DNA of 64,000 nucleotides, taken from contig NW_025408674.1 of assembly GCF_020360975.1 (NCBI RefSeq), positions 930,001 to 994,000 on the forward strand. Direction: 5' to 3'. Source of the stretch: Hirsutella rhossiliensis. Lineage: Eukaryota; Ascomycota; Sordariomycetes; Hypocreales; Ophiocordycipitaceae. Below the pieces are notes generated by a model. It was not told the DNA's origin. It ran no database searches and worked only from the letters and a program-made list of their open reading frames with translations. The position numbers and the translations under genes were made by a program. Positions 45,850-58,072 of the stretch are shown here, piece by piece. Position 1 is the first letter of the stretch, and every line of letters starts with the position of its first letter.

Positions 45850-46285
45850 GAACGGCGACGAATGAGAAGATGAGGGACACGGGGTAAAAAGCGCCGACCA
45901 ATCAGAGGGCCGGAAAGTGGGTTGGAAATTTTTGGAACAGGAGAAGGCTCGCCTCGGGCTCGCGCAAAGAGCCTTGAGGAACGAAAGTTTGTGGTTGAAA
46001 TTTGAGGCTGACAGGAGAGGCAACCCAACGGGGGTTGCGCAAAGAGCCTTGAGGAACGAAAGACTACAGGGAAAAAAACTTAAGGAAGAAAAAAAAGGGG
46101 CAGACGTGAGGATTGAGGATGGAGTAAGAACAGGGGGGACTTAAGGACGGAGTGAAAAAGAGTGATAGAACCAGGGTAGGGTTAAGGAGTAGGTTAACTT
46201 AAAGTATAAGATTTAACTGTCTTACTCGTTTAGGAAACTGTAGCAGTTTATGGTTTCGCATCGTTATTCCGTTTCGGTAGCTTTC
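45850..46285. repeat. B/C junction with boundary module c
   Basis: ACCAATCAGAGGGCCGGAAA precedes two successive hairpin-plus-word units. The first is GGCTCGCCTCGGGCTCGC then GCCTTGAGGAACGAAAG (45971-45987). The second is GCAACCCAACGGGGGTTGC then GCCTTGAGGAACGAAAG (46046-46062). The first-half word CCTTTCGTTCCTCAAGGC is absent here. Confidence 0.65.
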
Positions 46286-47672
46286 TTAGATAGGGGACGG
46301 TTTCGGAGTGGACGGGCCGGCGAGTCCAAGCCATGCGCGACAATGGAATGGAGGGAAGAGTCCCCAAGACATGACCCCGTTTAGGCTATCCGGCTTAGAT
46401 GTCAAGGAGGCAGCCGAAACAGAGAACGACTGGGTGGCAGATGAGCCAGGGTTAGGGAAGACGAAGGCACCGGGGCCTTGCAGCAGCCGCGGTCGTTTCG
46501 TCGGCGTATCGGCAGGCTCGGGGCAACATCGCTTCGGGCGGCCCAAGGGGCCGGTCGAGGGCGAAGCCGAAGCCAAAGGTGGAGGGCTGAGCGGGAGGGT
46601 GCCAGGGGTGGCCAAAGACAAAGAGGCAGCGCGCATGTCCTGAAAGGCCGCGGAAGGGGAGGACGCCTGCTGCCTCTGTGGTGTAGAGAGAAGTGGTGTC
46701 ATTGGGGTGACGGCGGCGGCGGCCTTGTCGAGAAATGTCCAAGAATCCGGGACGACAATAAAGACGTTGTCCCGGTCGGAGCCTGGGGGATAGAGCATAA
46801 CGTCATGACGGAGCAGGCCGGCGACCTTGGCTGTGCAAGTAAAGGGGACGTTGGGTTGGAGAGTCTCGCCTCGGCCATCTTCTTACACAAGATGGCCCAG
46901 GGTTAGCGCGAATAGGAAGATGACGAAGACCTGAAGGGGGAAGCCCTTGAAGGGAGTTTATTGGGCATCCCAGGAGCGACGTAGGTAGAAAGGCGGACAA
47001 AGCCGCAACAGTTAAGCTGGGCGGCGTCAGACCCGGCAGGAGGTCCCGCCGGAGCAAGGAGTGGCCGGTGCCGACGATAAGGCCGGTAAAGGAAACAATA
47101 GGCGGGACGCAGGAAGTCGTCCATAGCCAAGAGCCTAGGAAGAACGCTTCAGGCCCACCTTAGCTATGTATCTTTCGTTGGCACTTGCGAGGAACAGGGC
47201 ACGGCTTACGGCTGGTAGCCTTGGTCGCGGACGACAAGGGCGGGCATCGTATAGAGAAGGGTGCCGCCCGTGTCGGACTCCAGGCCGTCGCGCTGCTCAA
47301 TCTCCACGCAAGGGCGTAGGTGGACGCGGCCATTCATGAAAACCACTCTTCCGTCCATTTTGAGGCATCAATAGGCTGGCCGTAAATCGAGAGATTGAGA
47401 CTAAAGAAGACGGATGTCGGGAATCGTCGGCCTCCAATCGGAGGGGCGCATATCCCATCGCGAGCAGCCAGGCGGGCGGAGGCAGCAAGACGCGGGCCAT
47501 GGCCTCGGCGTTAAGACCCTTGATGCGGTGCTCGTCCTGGTGGGCAAATCTAACGGGGCAATCCGGCTGGACGAAAACACCATGGACATCTCGCCGCCAG
47601 CGCCCTCTGGCTATCGAGCGGCTTTCGAAGGTGTGGTGCGGGCACATCGATGGGAGGTAGAGAGGAAGACAT
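46286..47672 (-). pseudogene. Helitron-linked VPDSWTF gene, unit C copy
   Basis: It starts MSSSLPPIDVPAPHLRKPLD, close to the unit D start. Further blocks: QPDCPVRFAHQDEHRIKGLN and AMARVLLPPPAWLLAMGYAP; LNCCGFVRLSTYVAPGMPN (about 47000); ILCKKMAEA; and NVFIVVPDSWTFLDKAAA (about 46780-46730). The Pro/Ser-rich tail contains TPTKRPRLLQ. Several single-base breaks separate the blocks. The tail beyond KRPRLLQ differs from units B and D, ending at 46286 with a Phe/Trp-rich stretch. Family unknown. Confidence 0.7.
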
Positions 47673-48773
47673 GGTGCAGCAACGCAGGTCGATAGGCCAG
47701 TCGCGCGCACGAAAATGACCAGTGCTCAGTGTCAAGAAAGAAAGGAGTAGGGAAGAAGTCGAGCGTGAAAGCACTTGGGATAGATCAATGGTGACATAGA
47801 TTCGCCGGGAAGGGCGAGGAGCCTTGCCGCTGTAAGTAAACGGACGTTGAAGAGATGCGTAGTGGTGTCGTGTAGCTGGGTTCCGATCAGGCACCAAGGG
47901 CGGCGCGGACTAAAGTGTCCGGCAGGGCTGGCGGCATAGGAGGCCGAAAGTTAGGCTGTCGGCAGATAAGCCTGCCGATAGGTCCAGAGGAAGCCCAGCA
48001 GGCCTGGGAGAGCAGAGGCCTGATGCAAAAGGAGGACATCAATAAGGAAGGACATAAACAGGGGCGTTTTAGAAGGCTGAAGATAAGGGGCGGGGATGAA
48101 GCAGGCAAGATCAGCACAGGGAACCTTGTCATACCTTTCCACGCCCTGTTGTACACCAATTAGTTTGCCCTCCTCGCGGGGGGTAGAGACCGACCTAATA
48201 TATAACACGTGCAAAGCGCACGGGAGGTGTTGCAGGAAGGTCGTGGTTACACTTGATAGGGAAGGTCGGGAAAGAGGGGACCGGAAGCAACCGTTATAGG
48301 TGAGGGCGAGCTGAAGGGAGGGCCATTCCTACTTTCGGTGCAGCAGGAATACTAAGAGATACCGAGGAAAAAGAAAGATTAGCACAATGTTCCTTTGGCC
48401 GCCTATTTGCAACGGCCAAATAGAAAGATGCGGAGGAGAACCGAGGAGGGAGGAGAAGACCTCGCCAGGCAGATTTTTATGGTGTCAGCTCCTGCGCATG
48501 GGCTAGTCGAGGCCGTCCGCCGGGAAAGACGCGTGGCGGCGGAGTTAGGAACCGCGGGGGAGAAGGGAGGGGGTCTGTCCCGGACAAGCACTGCCGCGTT
48601 GTCCCCGAGTTATAAAGACTATAAGGTTGCTGGAGACAGACCGCTGGTAGGAAGAATGGCGATACGGCGGAACGCCATCGCCGGGAAGCAAGGCAATCCC
48701 AGCGTATATCGCGAGCGAAAGCTTCCCTATCCATCGTACGGTTGCAGAGCCTAGCCGTCAAGAAAGCACCAGC
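47673..48773. other. Divergent intergenic region of unit C
   Basis: Between the two divergent genes. Short frames have no motif support. GTATATCG at about 48704 is the only TATA-like word close to the RepHel start. Confidence 0.35.
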
Positions 48774-51700
48774 ATGGGGGAGAATCCTAGCCGCGAGGCT
48801 AGGTTGGTGGCAAGAGGGTGCGAAATAGCGACGGTGGCAGCGGCCGCTGCTGCGACGAGGAGCATTACGGCGGGGAGACTGAGTGCAACGGACGAAGGGC
48901 CGAAGCGGGCCTCGGACCATGAAAGCCAAGCTAATACGGTACCTAGGTTCCGGCCTATCGAAGCCAAGCAGGCAACGCTGGCTGAGGAGGCCTCACGAAG
49001 AGAACAAGCAGAGGCACTCAAAAGAGCGTTGCCCAAGGGAAGTCGGCGAGGCGGTTGGCCGCGGGAAAAGACGACGCACGTCAATGGCGCCTCCTCGAAG
49101 GGAGGGCGGGCGCGACGCTCAGAAGCGATAAACGCGCGTGATAGGTGTCCAAGCATAGAAGCAGACGCTGCCACAATAGGGTCGGTAGTTGCTGAGCCGG
49201 CTAGGCGGGGTCTTACGCCGTCCGTTGGCGCTGTGTTGAGGGAGCGGCCGACAACCTCGTACCGCAGCGGCACACGTTGGCGAAGGAGATGAGGGCTAGG
49301 AGTGGCGAGAGAGCGCACCAGGCATAGTTGCTCTGCAAGCACCACCCGCCCCAGGGTCTTGGTTGGCGAAACGAATGCCTAAGCGGCAGGGGATCTTCCG
49401 TCGCGGCCGGAGGTGGCCACGAGATCGTTCGGCCTGGGCAACTCATCGGTGGCGTACGGATGACTCTGAAGGGTCTTGTTAGGCGGACAACTGGTGCCGG
49501 GGGGGAACAGAGGAGGGGGAGACCGACAAGCAGGATGGGATTTCGGCTGGGAGAGGCGAGCCTGCAGTCGCCCCGGGCCATCCAGCCCAAAGGGATCAGG
49601 GACGTGGCCGGGCACAATCGTCCTTCTGGCGAGGCCGGGTCGTGCATCGGGGCAGCGGCCGCTGCTACGAGGAGGAATACTGCGAAGGCGAGACCGAGCG
49701 CGACGGACGAAGGACCGAAGCGGGCGTTGGGCCGCGAAAGTCAAGCGGGCCCGGCACCTGGGTTGCGGCCTATCGAGGCGAAGCAAGCGCCGATGTCCGG
49801 GGAGGTCTCAGGAGGAGAGCAAGCGGAAGCACCCGAAAGAGCGTCGCCTCAGGGAAGTCGGCGAGGCAGTCGGTCGCGAAAAAATACGGCGCGCGTTGAT
49901 GGTGCCTCTGCAAAGGGAGAGGCAGCGCGACGTTTAACAAGATCTCGGCCAGAGGACGTAAGCCAGCGCTTGCCGCAACAACCCATCCAGCCGAAAGGGA
50001 TCAGGGGCGCGGCCGGACACATACCTCCCTCGGACGAGGGCGGATCGTGCGTCCGGGTCGTGGAGGGCGTCCAGAGGGGCACGACTAGAAAGCGAAGGGG
50101 TGGTGCGCAGACGAGGCCCAAGGGCCCCGACGGACACTGCCGCCCAGGAGCACAGGATCGGCCGGCAACCAGTGTCGGGGTTTCGTCTCGAGTTGTCAGG
50201 GAGCGCCTCATTAGGCCAATCCAACCTAAAGAAATAAAATACAGAGCGGGAGATTTGCAGTCACCCGGACGCCAGGCGGGACAGGGTCGGCCGGCAATCA
50301 GGGTCGGGACCTCGCCCAGAGTAGTCGTCAGGGAGTACGTCGTTCAGCCGATCCAACCGAAAGAGATGGAAGAGGGAGCCGGAGATACACACTCATCCGG
50401 ACGGTTGCCACCACGGCCATCAGGGGAGGCAGCGGCGGGAGAACAAGACCGGCCGAGGCGAGACGAGGCTGCGGCAAGATCTTCGCGGCCAGCGGAACAG
50501 AGAAAGAGGAACCGGCAACCCGACCGAGACGAGCCACTGACGAAACGTACTCGAGGCGGCCAATCTAGGGAGGTGGGGGATGGAGCAGGAGATGTGCAGT
50601 CATCCGGACGGCTGCCACCACGGCCACCACGCCAGGCAGGACGGAATCGGCCGGCAACCAGGGTCGGGATCTCGTCTCGAGTTGTGGTCGTCAGGGCATC
50701 CCCCCTCCAGCCAATCGAAGCTAGAGAGATGGAGGATGGAGCCGGATATTTGCAGTCATCCGGACAGTTGACACCACGGCCATCACGTCAGGCGGCGGCG
50801 GGAGAACAAGATCGGCCGAGGCGAGACGAGGCAGCGGCAATATCTGCGCAGCCCGTGGAACAGAGAAAGAGGAACCGCCTGCCCGACCGAGACCAGCCCC
50901 AGGCGAAACGTAGTCGAGGCGGCCATCGGAGGCAGAGGAGCCGTGAGTCACAGGCGGAGGATTTGGCCGGCGTCTTACGTCACCTTGGGAGGAATTCGCC
51001 GCGAAGGAGAGGCTGTCCAACGAGCAAACGTGGTGCACACCAGTGCCGCACGAGAGGAAGGTATCAACGGTGCGGAGCTTTACCGGGCGTTCCACGACGT
51101 GGACACGCTGCCGATACGGACGTGCATGCTGTGCTACCGGAAGCGCACGAGAAAAGAGCTGAGGGAGGTGGCATGGGACCAGTGGTTGTCAAGTCCTATC
51201 CCTAAGGCTGGGTGGTCGCCATTTGCGTGCCGGAGTTGCTTCCGCGAGGGCGAGCCTGTCCCGGTTTGCGCAGAGTGTTCTCGACGCTTGGCGTGCGGTG
51301 TGCTGTCGCCAGCGGCGCAGCTTCATAGACGTCTCGGTTGTGAGCACACGTTCCCGGATGAGCTCAAGGGCCTGACGCCGGTGGAGGAGAAGCTGATCGC
51401 GCTGAACTCGTGCTACGGATTCGTAACCAGGTACAACGTCTCAGGCGGCCAGAAGCAGACGCTAAGGTATCCCAAGCACGTCAAGGGCCACATCACGGTG
51501 TTCCCAAACAACGTACAAGAGCTGGCGACGGACGTGCTGCCGCACCCTCTCTTCCAGGTAATGGACGAGATCCACGTCTCGTGGCAGGGGGCGCTAAGGC
51601 CGACACCGAGCGATCTGTCGAGTCTCCTATCGGTGAGGCGGCGAGTCGTCGAGAGAGCCCTTGTCTGGTTGAAGAGGAACAACCCCCACTACGCCGCGAT

Positions 51701-54700
51701 CGAGATCGACGCGGCAGAGATGGAGAGCTGGGGACCCGGCCCACGGGGTGCCGCCGTTGGTGTACGAGCGCCTGGAGCGGAACGAGCCGTCGGCGTGGGA
51801 GAAGACGCGGACGGCGCACGTCGTGCCGCCCACGGAGCGGGCCATGGACGACGAGGGGGCGGTGGAGATCGAAGAAGTCCTCGCCATGCTCAACCAAGGG
51901 GAAAGCACGACGAGTCGCGAGGCCGGCGAGCCAGAGGCAAGCGAGGTGGACGAGGTGCGTGGTCAGAGCTGCGGCGAGGCCGATGATAATGCGAAGACGG
52001 TCAACGAGGTGACCTCGTCAGGATGTTTGCGTTGGACGGACCGCCCGACGTGGCCGACGTCGACAAGCTGCGGTTCGCATGCGATTCCGTTCGCCAAGGC
52101 GCAGCCGACGACGGTACGGGCCCGAGGACGTGGGTCGAATCCTCGGCAAGGGGGCAGCCGGGGCACGTCGATGGTCCTGAACCATTCATCCATGTCCGCC
52201 GCGGGATGAATTCGCCGACTCGTTCGAAGCTTCTTCTTCGCAAAGACCTTTCCACGCTATTACCATTCGGTGTCGGAGGGCCGCGGCCGGTCGAGGAAGC
52301 AAGCTCGCAGTTGGGCAGAGGCTCGGTCAACACGCGCGCGGCGGCGGAGGCGGGGCGCAGGACCTCCTGTCATCCCGGAACATGAGCCTTCGTACGTGGG
52401 CCGACACGGTGTTGCGACGCCACGGCGGCCGGTTCGCGACGCACCACATCTTCGCATTCCTCGTCTTCAACATGGGCGTGCGGTCGAGGAACCGCCGCGT
52501 CAGCATGCTGAGCGTGACGAGGAAGAACTTCCGCAAGGTGGAGCGCATCGTACGGTCGCTGACCGCAGACGGGTTAGCGGCAGCCAGAGCCGAGCTGGAG
52601 AGCACAGGCAAGACGACCGACGACGGCGTGAAAGAGCTCCGTCTCAGTATGCGGCACAAGATCCTGGCGCTCATCGTCCGCTACGGCGTGCCTGCGATCT
52701 GGTTCACGATCAACCCAAACGACATCACGAACCCGGTGAAGCTCCGACTGGCAGCGTACCGCACGCGCGACCCTGAGGCGGCCGAGGAGTTCCTGCGGAG
52801 CCTCGATATGTCGTTCAAACGGGTGAGGCTGTCCGTCTCCGACCCGATGAGCTCAGCCATGTTCTTCCACCGGGAGATGACGCTGTTCTTCGAGCATTAC
52901 GTAAATGCAGGGGGGGAGTCGGTGTTCGGGCGCATCGGCCACTACTACGGTGCCGTGGAGACCAACGAACGAGGATCCCTTCACGTCCACGGGCTGCTCT
53001 GGTTACACGGAAACGCGCACCTGAGCTCCATGCTTTCCGACGCCCACGGGGAGGAGCAGGCGGCGTACCGTGAGCGAATCATCCGCTATGTCGATAGCGT
53101 CTTCTGTGAGGTAGGTAACAGCAAGGGGCGTTGCTGTCATGGGCCGAGAAGACGCAGGCTGACGCGGAAGGCAGGACTTGGACCAGGAAGGCTTCTGCGC
53201 CGTGCAGGCGGAGCGTTCGGTGACGTCTGACGTCTCATCCCTGCTGGACAGTGCCGAGCAGTTCTCGGCCGGATTCGAAGAGGAAGCCAACTTCTGCGCC
53301 GGCGCGACGCAGATCCACACCCACAGCCCGACATGCGTCAAGTACTCCCTGGGCAACAAGGGGCGAAGGGGCGACCTCTGTCGCTTCAAGGCGCCATGGA
53401 AGCTGGTCGAGGAGACGACGCTCACAGGACGGCGTGCTGCGGATCCGCAGGACGCATCCCATGGTGAATCGGTGGAACAAGGCCATCGCCGTGGGCTCCG
53501 CCACAACCACGACATCTCCTTCATAGCGACGCAGCGGAAGACCATGGCTCTCGTCTATTACGTGACGAATTACGCGACCAAGGTAGAGGACCCGACGTGG
53601 AAGGCGTCGCCGCGGCCGCGGAACTGCTGCCCGTCGTCGCAGCAGGTGGCCAGCCGGGTGCCAGGAGGATGCCGGAAATGGCGTCGTCGGCGGCGACGAC
53701 GGAACCAAGAATAATAAGACGCGGCAGTTTCTGATGAGTGGCGAACAGGATATTCACGGAGCGCGCCCTGTCGCAAGTCGAGGTCGTCGCCCATCTCCTG
53801 GGATACCCGAGCGAGTTCACGAGCAGCAGCGCCTGGGCGTACCTGAACGTGTCGGTGCTCTACTGGCACGTCTCCAGGCGCTGGCGACACCTTCGGCAGG
53901 AGAGCGGCACCGCGGTCGCAGACGTGTCCGTGGACGAGTCGGTCGCCGTGGAGGAAGCAGGCGAGAGGATCAGCTTCGCCGAGGCGTACCATCATCGCGG
54001 ACACGTCCTACGAGGCTTGTGCCTATATGACTATGTTTCGCTCGTCAGGCTCCAACGCGTCGGCAAGGACGGGTGCTCCGGTGCCTGGGGAGAGGTGCCT
54101 TCGAGAGCGGCTGGGTGGCCGGCAAAGACTGGGTGCAGGTATTGAGGCGGCCAGGAAAGCACGCCGTCGTCTGCCTTGACGGCCACCTTAGCAAGGATTT
54201 CGAGCAAGACGACGAGGAACAATGCCACCGCCGGTAAGTAGGTGCGGTGGATGGCCGGTCGAAAAGCGGTCCCAACGCGCGGTGACTAACCGTGCCGCTA
54301 CAGAGCAGCCGTGCAGCATCTTGCCCTATTCGCGCCGTGGGAGACCTTTCTTAGCGAAGAGCGAGGCGACATCAACGAGATATGGAGGCGCGCACGAGAG
54401 CGGCTTCCGCCAAGAACCTCGTGCCTCGTCGATAACGTTCAACTACTCCGGCGGTCCGCCGAGGACGCAAAGCGAGACGCCAAGCAATGGGCAGCGTCGT
54501 CCGGCGACGGGGATCCGGCCGGCGCACCTGGCGATTGGGGGGAGGATGGGGAGGGGCCGGGCGAGGCGGACCGCGAGGCGGGATCCGCGTACCAGTCCGA
54601 CAACGTCGGAAACGCAACGCGACTGATCGATGTCGTTAGAAGCGCGACCGGCGCGAACCAGATCACGGCGGGGTCGCGGGAGCTTTCGGGAATGATGCAG

Positions 54701-56751
54701 CAGCTCTCCCGCTTCCAGCAATCAGCGCTAGCCTCGACGGCCGAGCTCCGGGCCACCGTCGTGACCGAACGGGGTGGGGGGCACATCAACATGCCCGGGC
54801 AGGTGTTCTCCGGGGCCGCACTACCGCCGCAGGATCAGGTCAAGGCTATCAAGTCGCAGCAGACATGCGCCTCCAGAGAGGGTGAAGATGATCCAGGGCA
54901 TACAAAGCATGGCCCCGGCCCACGGTACCGATCGCGGCGCAGCGGAGCGGAGCGTGCTCGCCGGCTTCGGGAGGAAGACGTCCAGGTGACGCGAGTGGAA
55001 ACCGAGGAGAGGGCAGGTAACGCGGAGGCCGGCATGGAAGTCCGCCTCGGCCCATCCACCTCCTTTCACGAGGCCGGGAAAGACTTGACAAGACGATTGA
55101 CGCTAAACAAGAAGCAGGCGATTGCCTTCTCCATAATATGCCGCCACCTGGACTCGATGCGGCAAGGAGACGGAGGCGACGTCAGCCAGCTCTGTCAGTT
55201 CGTCGGCGGCGAGGGCGGCACCGGCAAGTCGCGCGTCATCGAAGCACTCGTGGGCCTCTTCGCCGCGAAGGACCTCTCGCATCGCCTGCTGATCACGGCG
55301 ACGTCGGGGACCGCCGCCGCGCGGGTCAACGGCATCACCATCCACTCGGCCTGCGGCTTCACCAAGGACCAAGGGCCGGGCGCGAACACGGCGAGGGACG
55401 TCGACGGCGTGCGGTTGCCGAGGCAGGCGGAGCGGTTCGTCAACGGCCAGTCTCGGATGGACTGGCAGGATAAGGACATGCTCGTCATCGACGAGGTGAG
55501 CATGCTCGGCGCGCGGACGCTGCACGCCGTCAACGAGCGGATCTGCCAGCTGCGGGGATCGCAGCGGGACTTCGGCGGGATCCCCATCGTCCTCTTCTGC
55601 GGGGACTTCCACCAGTTCCGCCCGGTCCAGGAGAGGTCGATCCTGCTGCCGAGCGCGGCCGTCTCGTGGGACGAGGACAACTCGTTCAGGGCCGAGCAGC
55701 GCCACCAGCACGACAAGGCGCACGCGCTGTGGAGGCGGTTCACGACGGCCGTCATGCTGGACGAGCAGATGCGCGCCGCCGGCGACCCCGAGCCGCAGCG
55801 GCTGCTGAAGCGGATCCGCGGGGCGTGCAGGACCACACGGACCTGGATCTCTCAACTCGAGGTGCCACCGGGAAGGCAGGCGGATCCCGTGGGAGACGGG
55901 CATCACCGTGGTGACGCCGCTCAACAGAAATCGGTGGAACCTCAACATGGAGGCGAGCCTGGCGTTCCAGATCCAGCAGCGGTCGACGGTGCGCATCTTC
56001 CTCTCCGAGCACAAGTGGAAGGACGGCCTGCCGACCGAGGAAGAGGCCATCATGATGCTGAACCAGGGCGACGACAGCGCGATCCCGGTGCCGGCCGTCT
56101 TCATGTTCGTGCCGGGGATGCCGGTCGTCGTGAACCACAACACCCACCAGGGGCTGAAGCTGGTGAACGGTGCTAGCTACACGGCGGTGGAGGTCATCGT
56201 CGACAAGGCGCACCGGGGCATCGGATCTCGGCCGACATGACGATCCACTTCGGGCCGCCGGCGGCGATAATACTGGGGTCGAAGACGACCAAGGACTTCC
56301 ACTTCGTCGGGATGCCGCCCGGCACGATCCTGCTGACGCCCATGAGCGTCAGGATCCAGTGTCAACGGAAGCGACCGTGGCAGCAGAACGACGTCAGCCG
56401 AAAGGGCCTGCCGTGCGCCGCCGCTTTCGCGTGCACGGATTACAAGGTGCAGGGGGGGACGCTGGAGCGCGTGGCGCTCGAGCTGCGGGGGACGAGGACG
56501 ACAAACGTCGGCGGACGCGCCGTCCCGTCGCAGTGCGACCCGTACAGCCTATACGTGCAGCTGTCACGGTGCCCGACGCTGGACGGCATCATGCTCGTGT
56601 CGAAAGTGCGAGAGAGACCTAGTGGAAACCGGGTCCCCGGGAGATGACCGCCGCACAAGCGAGGCTGGAGGAACTGAGCGATAGAACTGTTCGGGAAGCG
56701 ATGTGCAACAGGCTCGGTGAGAGCGCGGGGGACAGAGACGGTGAGCAGTAG
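48774..56751 (+). pseudogene. Helitron RepHel protein, unit C, full set of motifs, some frame breaks
   Basis: Largest copy. The N-terminal 750 residues (48774-51000) are disordered, with iterated QPIQPKE/RPIEAKQ motifs and a duplicated block ending QRKRNR-PDRD-P--KR-RGG, a bipartite nuclear-signal pattern. Next come the QAEDLAGVLRHL helix, LCYRKRTRKELREVAWDQWL with zinc-ligand-like Cys pairs, and LNSCYGFVTRYNVSGGQKQ. The Rep domain (52382-53110) has HVH at 52982-52990 and YRERIIRYVDSVF. Introns: 53111-53174 and 54234-54303. The helicase has GGEGGTGKS at 55205-55231, VIDEVSMLGARTL, LFCGDFHQFRPVQERS and DYKVQGGTLERVALELRG. Breaks occur near 50992 (G run one short), 51085, 51740, 53600, 54030, 55820 and 56210-56625. 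If these are artefacts this could be an autonomous element. Confidence 0.87.
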
Positions 56752-57443
56752 GTAACTTAACCCAAGAGGGCGCGACACCAATAACTTAGCTATGCCCCAC
56801 CCCGACCCTTGCAAGGACTTCATTACTAATGGGAAAATTGGGTCGGGGCGACCGGTGGAGCAGGCGGCACAAGCGAATGGGAAGGGGTTTTCAACGGGCC
56901 AGAAGCGAAAGCGGTTTATTATTCTGGGCAATCAGAAGTCTCAGGGCACGGACAAGCGAATCAGATGCCCCAGGACATGACAAACAGAAGGCGAAAGGCC
57001 CAACCGAAGGCGAAATGACCGTAGCCAATCGACCGAGCGAATCAGAAGCGGGGATTTCGAGGGGCAAAACCGGGGGTGGGGCATAAAGTCCTTTCGTTCC
57101 TCAAGGCAAAAGGGGGATTTATCTGTCTGTTTGATGTTTCAAGGTTTTGTGGTGGTTGCGGCATCACTGGCACGGAAAAAATCTTTCCCGCAGTAGCTTG
57201 CATCGCGCGACGGGTGATTGGGGGCGAAGAAGATCGGGCGCCAAGCTGTCAGTCATGTCATGCAGCAATACGTGAATAAAAAGCAAGGAGAAGATGAGAA
57301 GTGATGGAGGAAGAGGGGATAAAATAAGGCGTAGAGAATTCGGCCTTGAGTGGCCTACTTGCTGTTCTAGTGTACTTCGCATCATATGCGTCAGTTAATC
57401 ATAAAAAAAACTACAGAGTATCTAAACATCTAGAACACAGATT
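56752..57443. repeat. Downstream of RepHel C, with half boundary module d
   Basis: CGAATCAGAAGCGGGGATTT precedes CCTTTCGTTCCTCAAGGC (57090-57107), the left word of the module only. An A/T-richer promoter-like stretch before the MYND gene follows. No gene is supported. Confidence 0.55.
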
Positions 57444-58072
57444 ATGGCGATGTCTACTTTCCGAGTCGAGTTCATATGCCAATTTGGCGCCAGGCAACTC
57501 ATCCACAAGCATAGCATTCCTCGGAGCCTTGTGACGGAGGCAAACGGGGCCGGCGGAGATGCTGAATACAACGAGCGATTTACACGGGCATGATGCCTCT
57601 TATGAAGGAGCACGAATCAGCATGTCGCAGTGCGTCGGGTGCTTTCTGCGAATGCTGCGGGCGGTTTGCGACAGACATCTTACAGAGTCCGATATCGATG
57701 CTGCAGGCAGACGAGGCTCGCATTGTGGTTTGGGTCACATCGTTACGTGGAAGAGGGCAGTGCGAGGTAGAAATGAGACAGGAAATGCAACTAGTAATGG
57801 GGGAAATGCGGCAGGAGGAGGAAAGGCGAGATAAGTTTCTAGGACGCAATAGGTGCATGGAGGTCAGGCTGTGCAAAATATGCGGGACGACCGTGGGAGT
57901 GAAGCGGTGCAGTAGATGTCACGCAGTGGCATACTGCGGCACGGAACATCAAAAGGCGGACTGGAAGGTTCACAAGAAGGCGTGCGAGCCCCGAGAGGCT
58001 CAACAGACACGGAAAGTGTGGAAGGAAACGATGACCCTAAGCGAGGTCGTAGAGGATGGAACGGAAATTTAG
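57444..58072 (+). pseudogene. MYND-type zinc finger protein 1, one frame break
   Basis: The N-terminal 48 residues (57444-about 57590: STFRVEFICQFGARQLIHKH, SIPRSLVTEANG) and the main frame 57590-58072 join at about 57589, where one base is missing. Residues ESACRSASGAFCECCGRFA form a first Cys cluster. The C-terminal MYND finger is CKICGTTVGVKRCSRC, followed by AVAYCGTEHQKADWKVHKKAC, with all eight ligands present. MYND fingers mediate protein contacts, so no enzymatic role is visible. It lies after half-module d and before module e, and has a paralogue 1.4 kb away. Confidence 0.78.

Larger units (their letters stand above)
39605..45987 (+). mobile_element. Helitron-like unit B, internally deleted
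   Basis: It holds the VPDSWTF gene (40238-41638, minus) and a deletion derivative of RepHel (42461-45849, plus), flanked by modules b and c. It lacks the HUH and Walker motifs, so it is non-autonomous. GC-rich coding with fewer frame breaks than unit A suggests it is younger. Edges are approximate. Confidence 0.62.

Noticed and set aside
55103..56143. 346-residue open frame on the minus strand opposite the helicase of unit C
   Set aside because: It is the antisense shadow of a GC-rich helicase exon. Composition mirrors the sense codons and there are no independent motifs.
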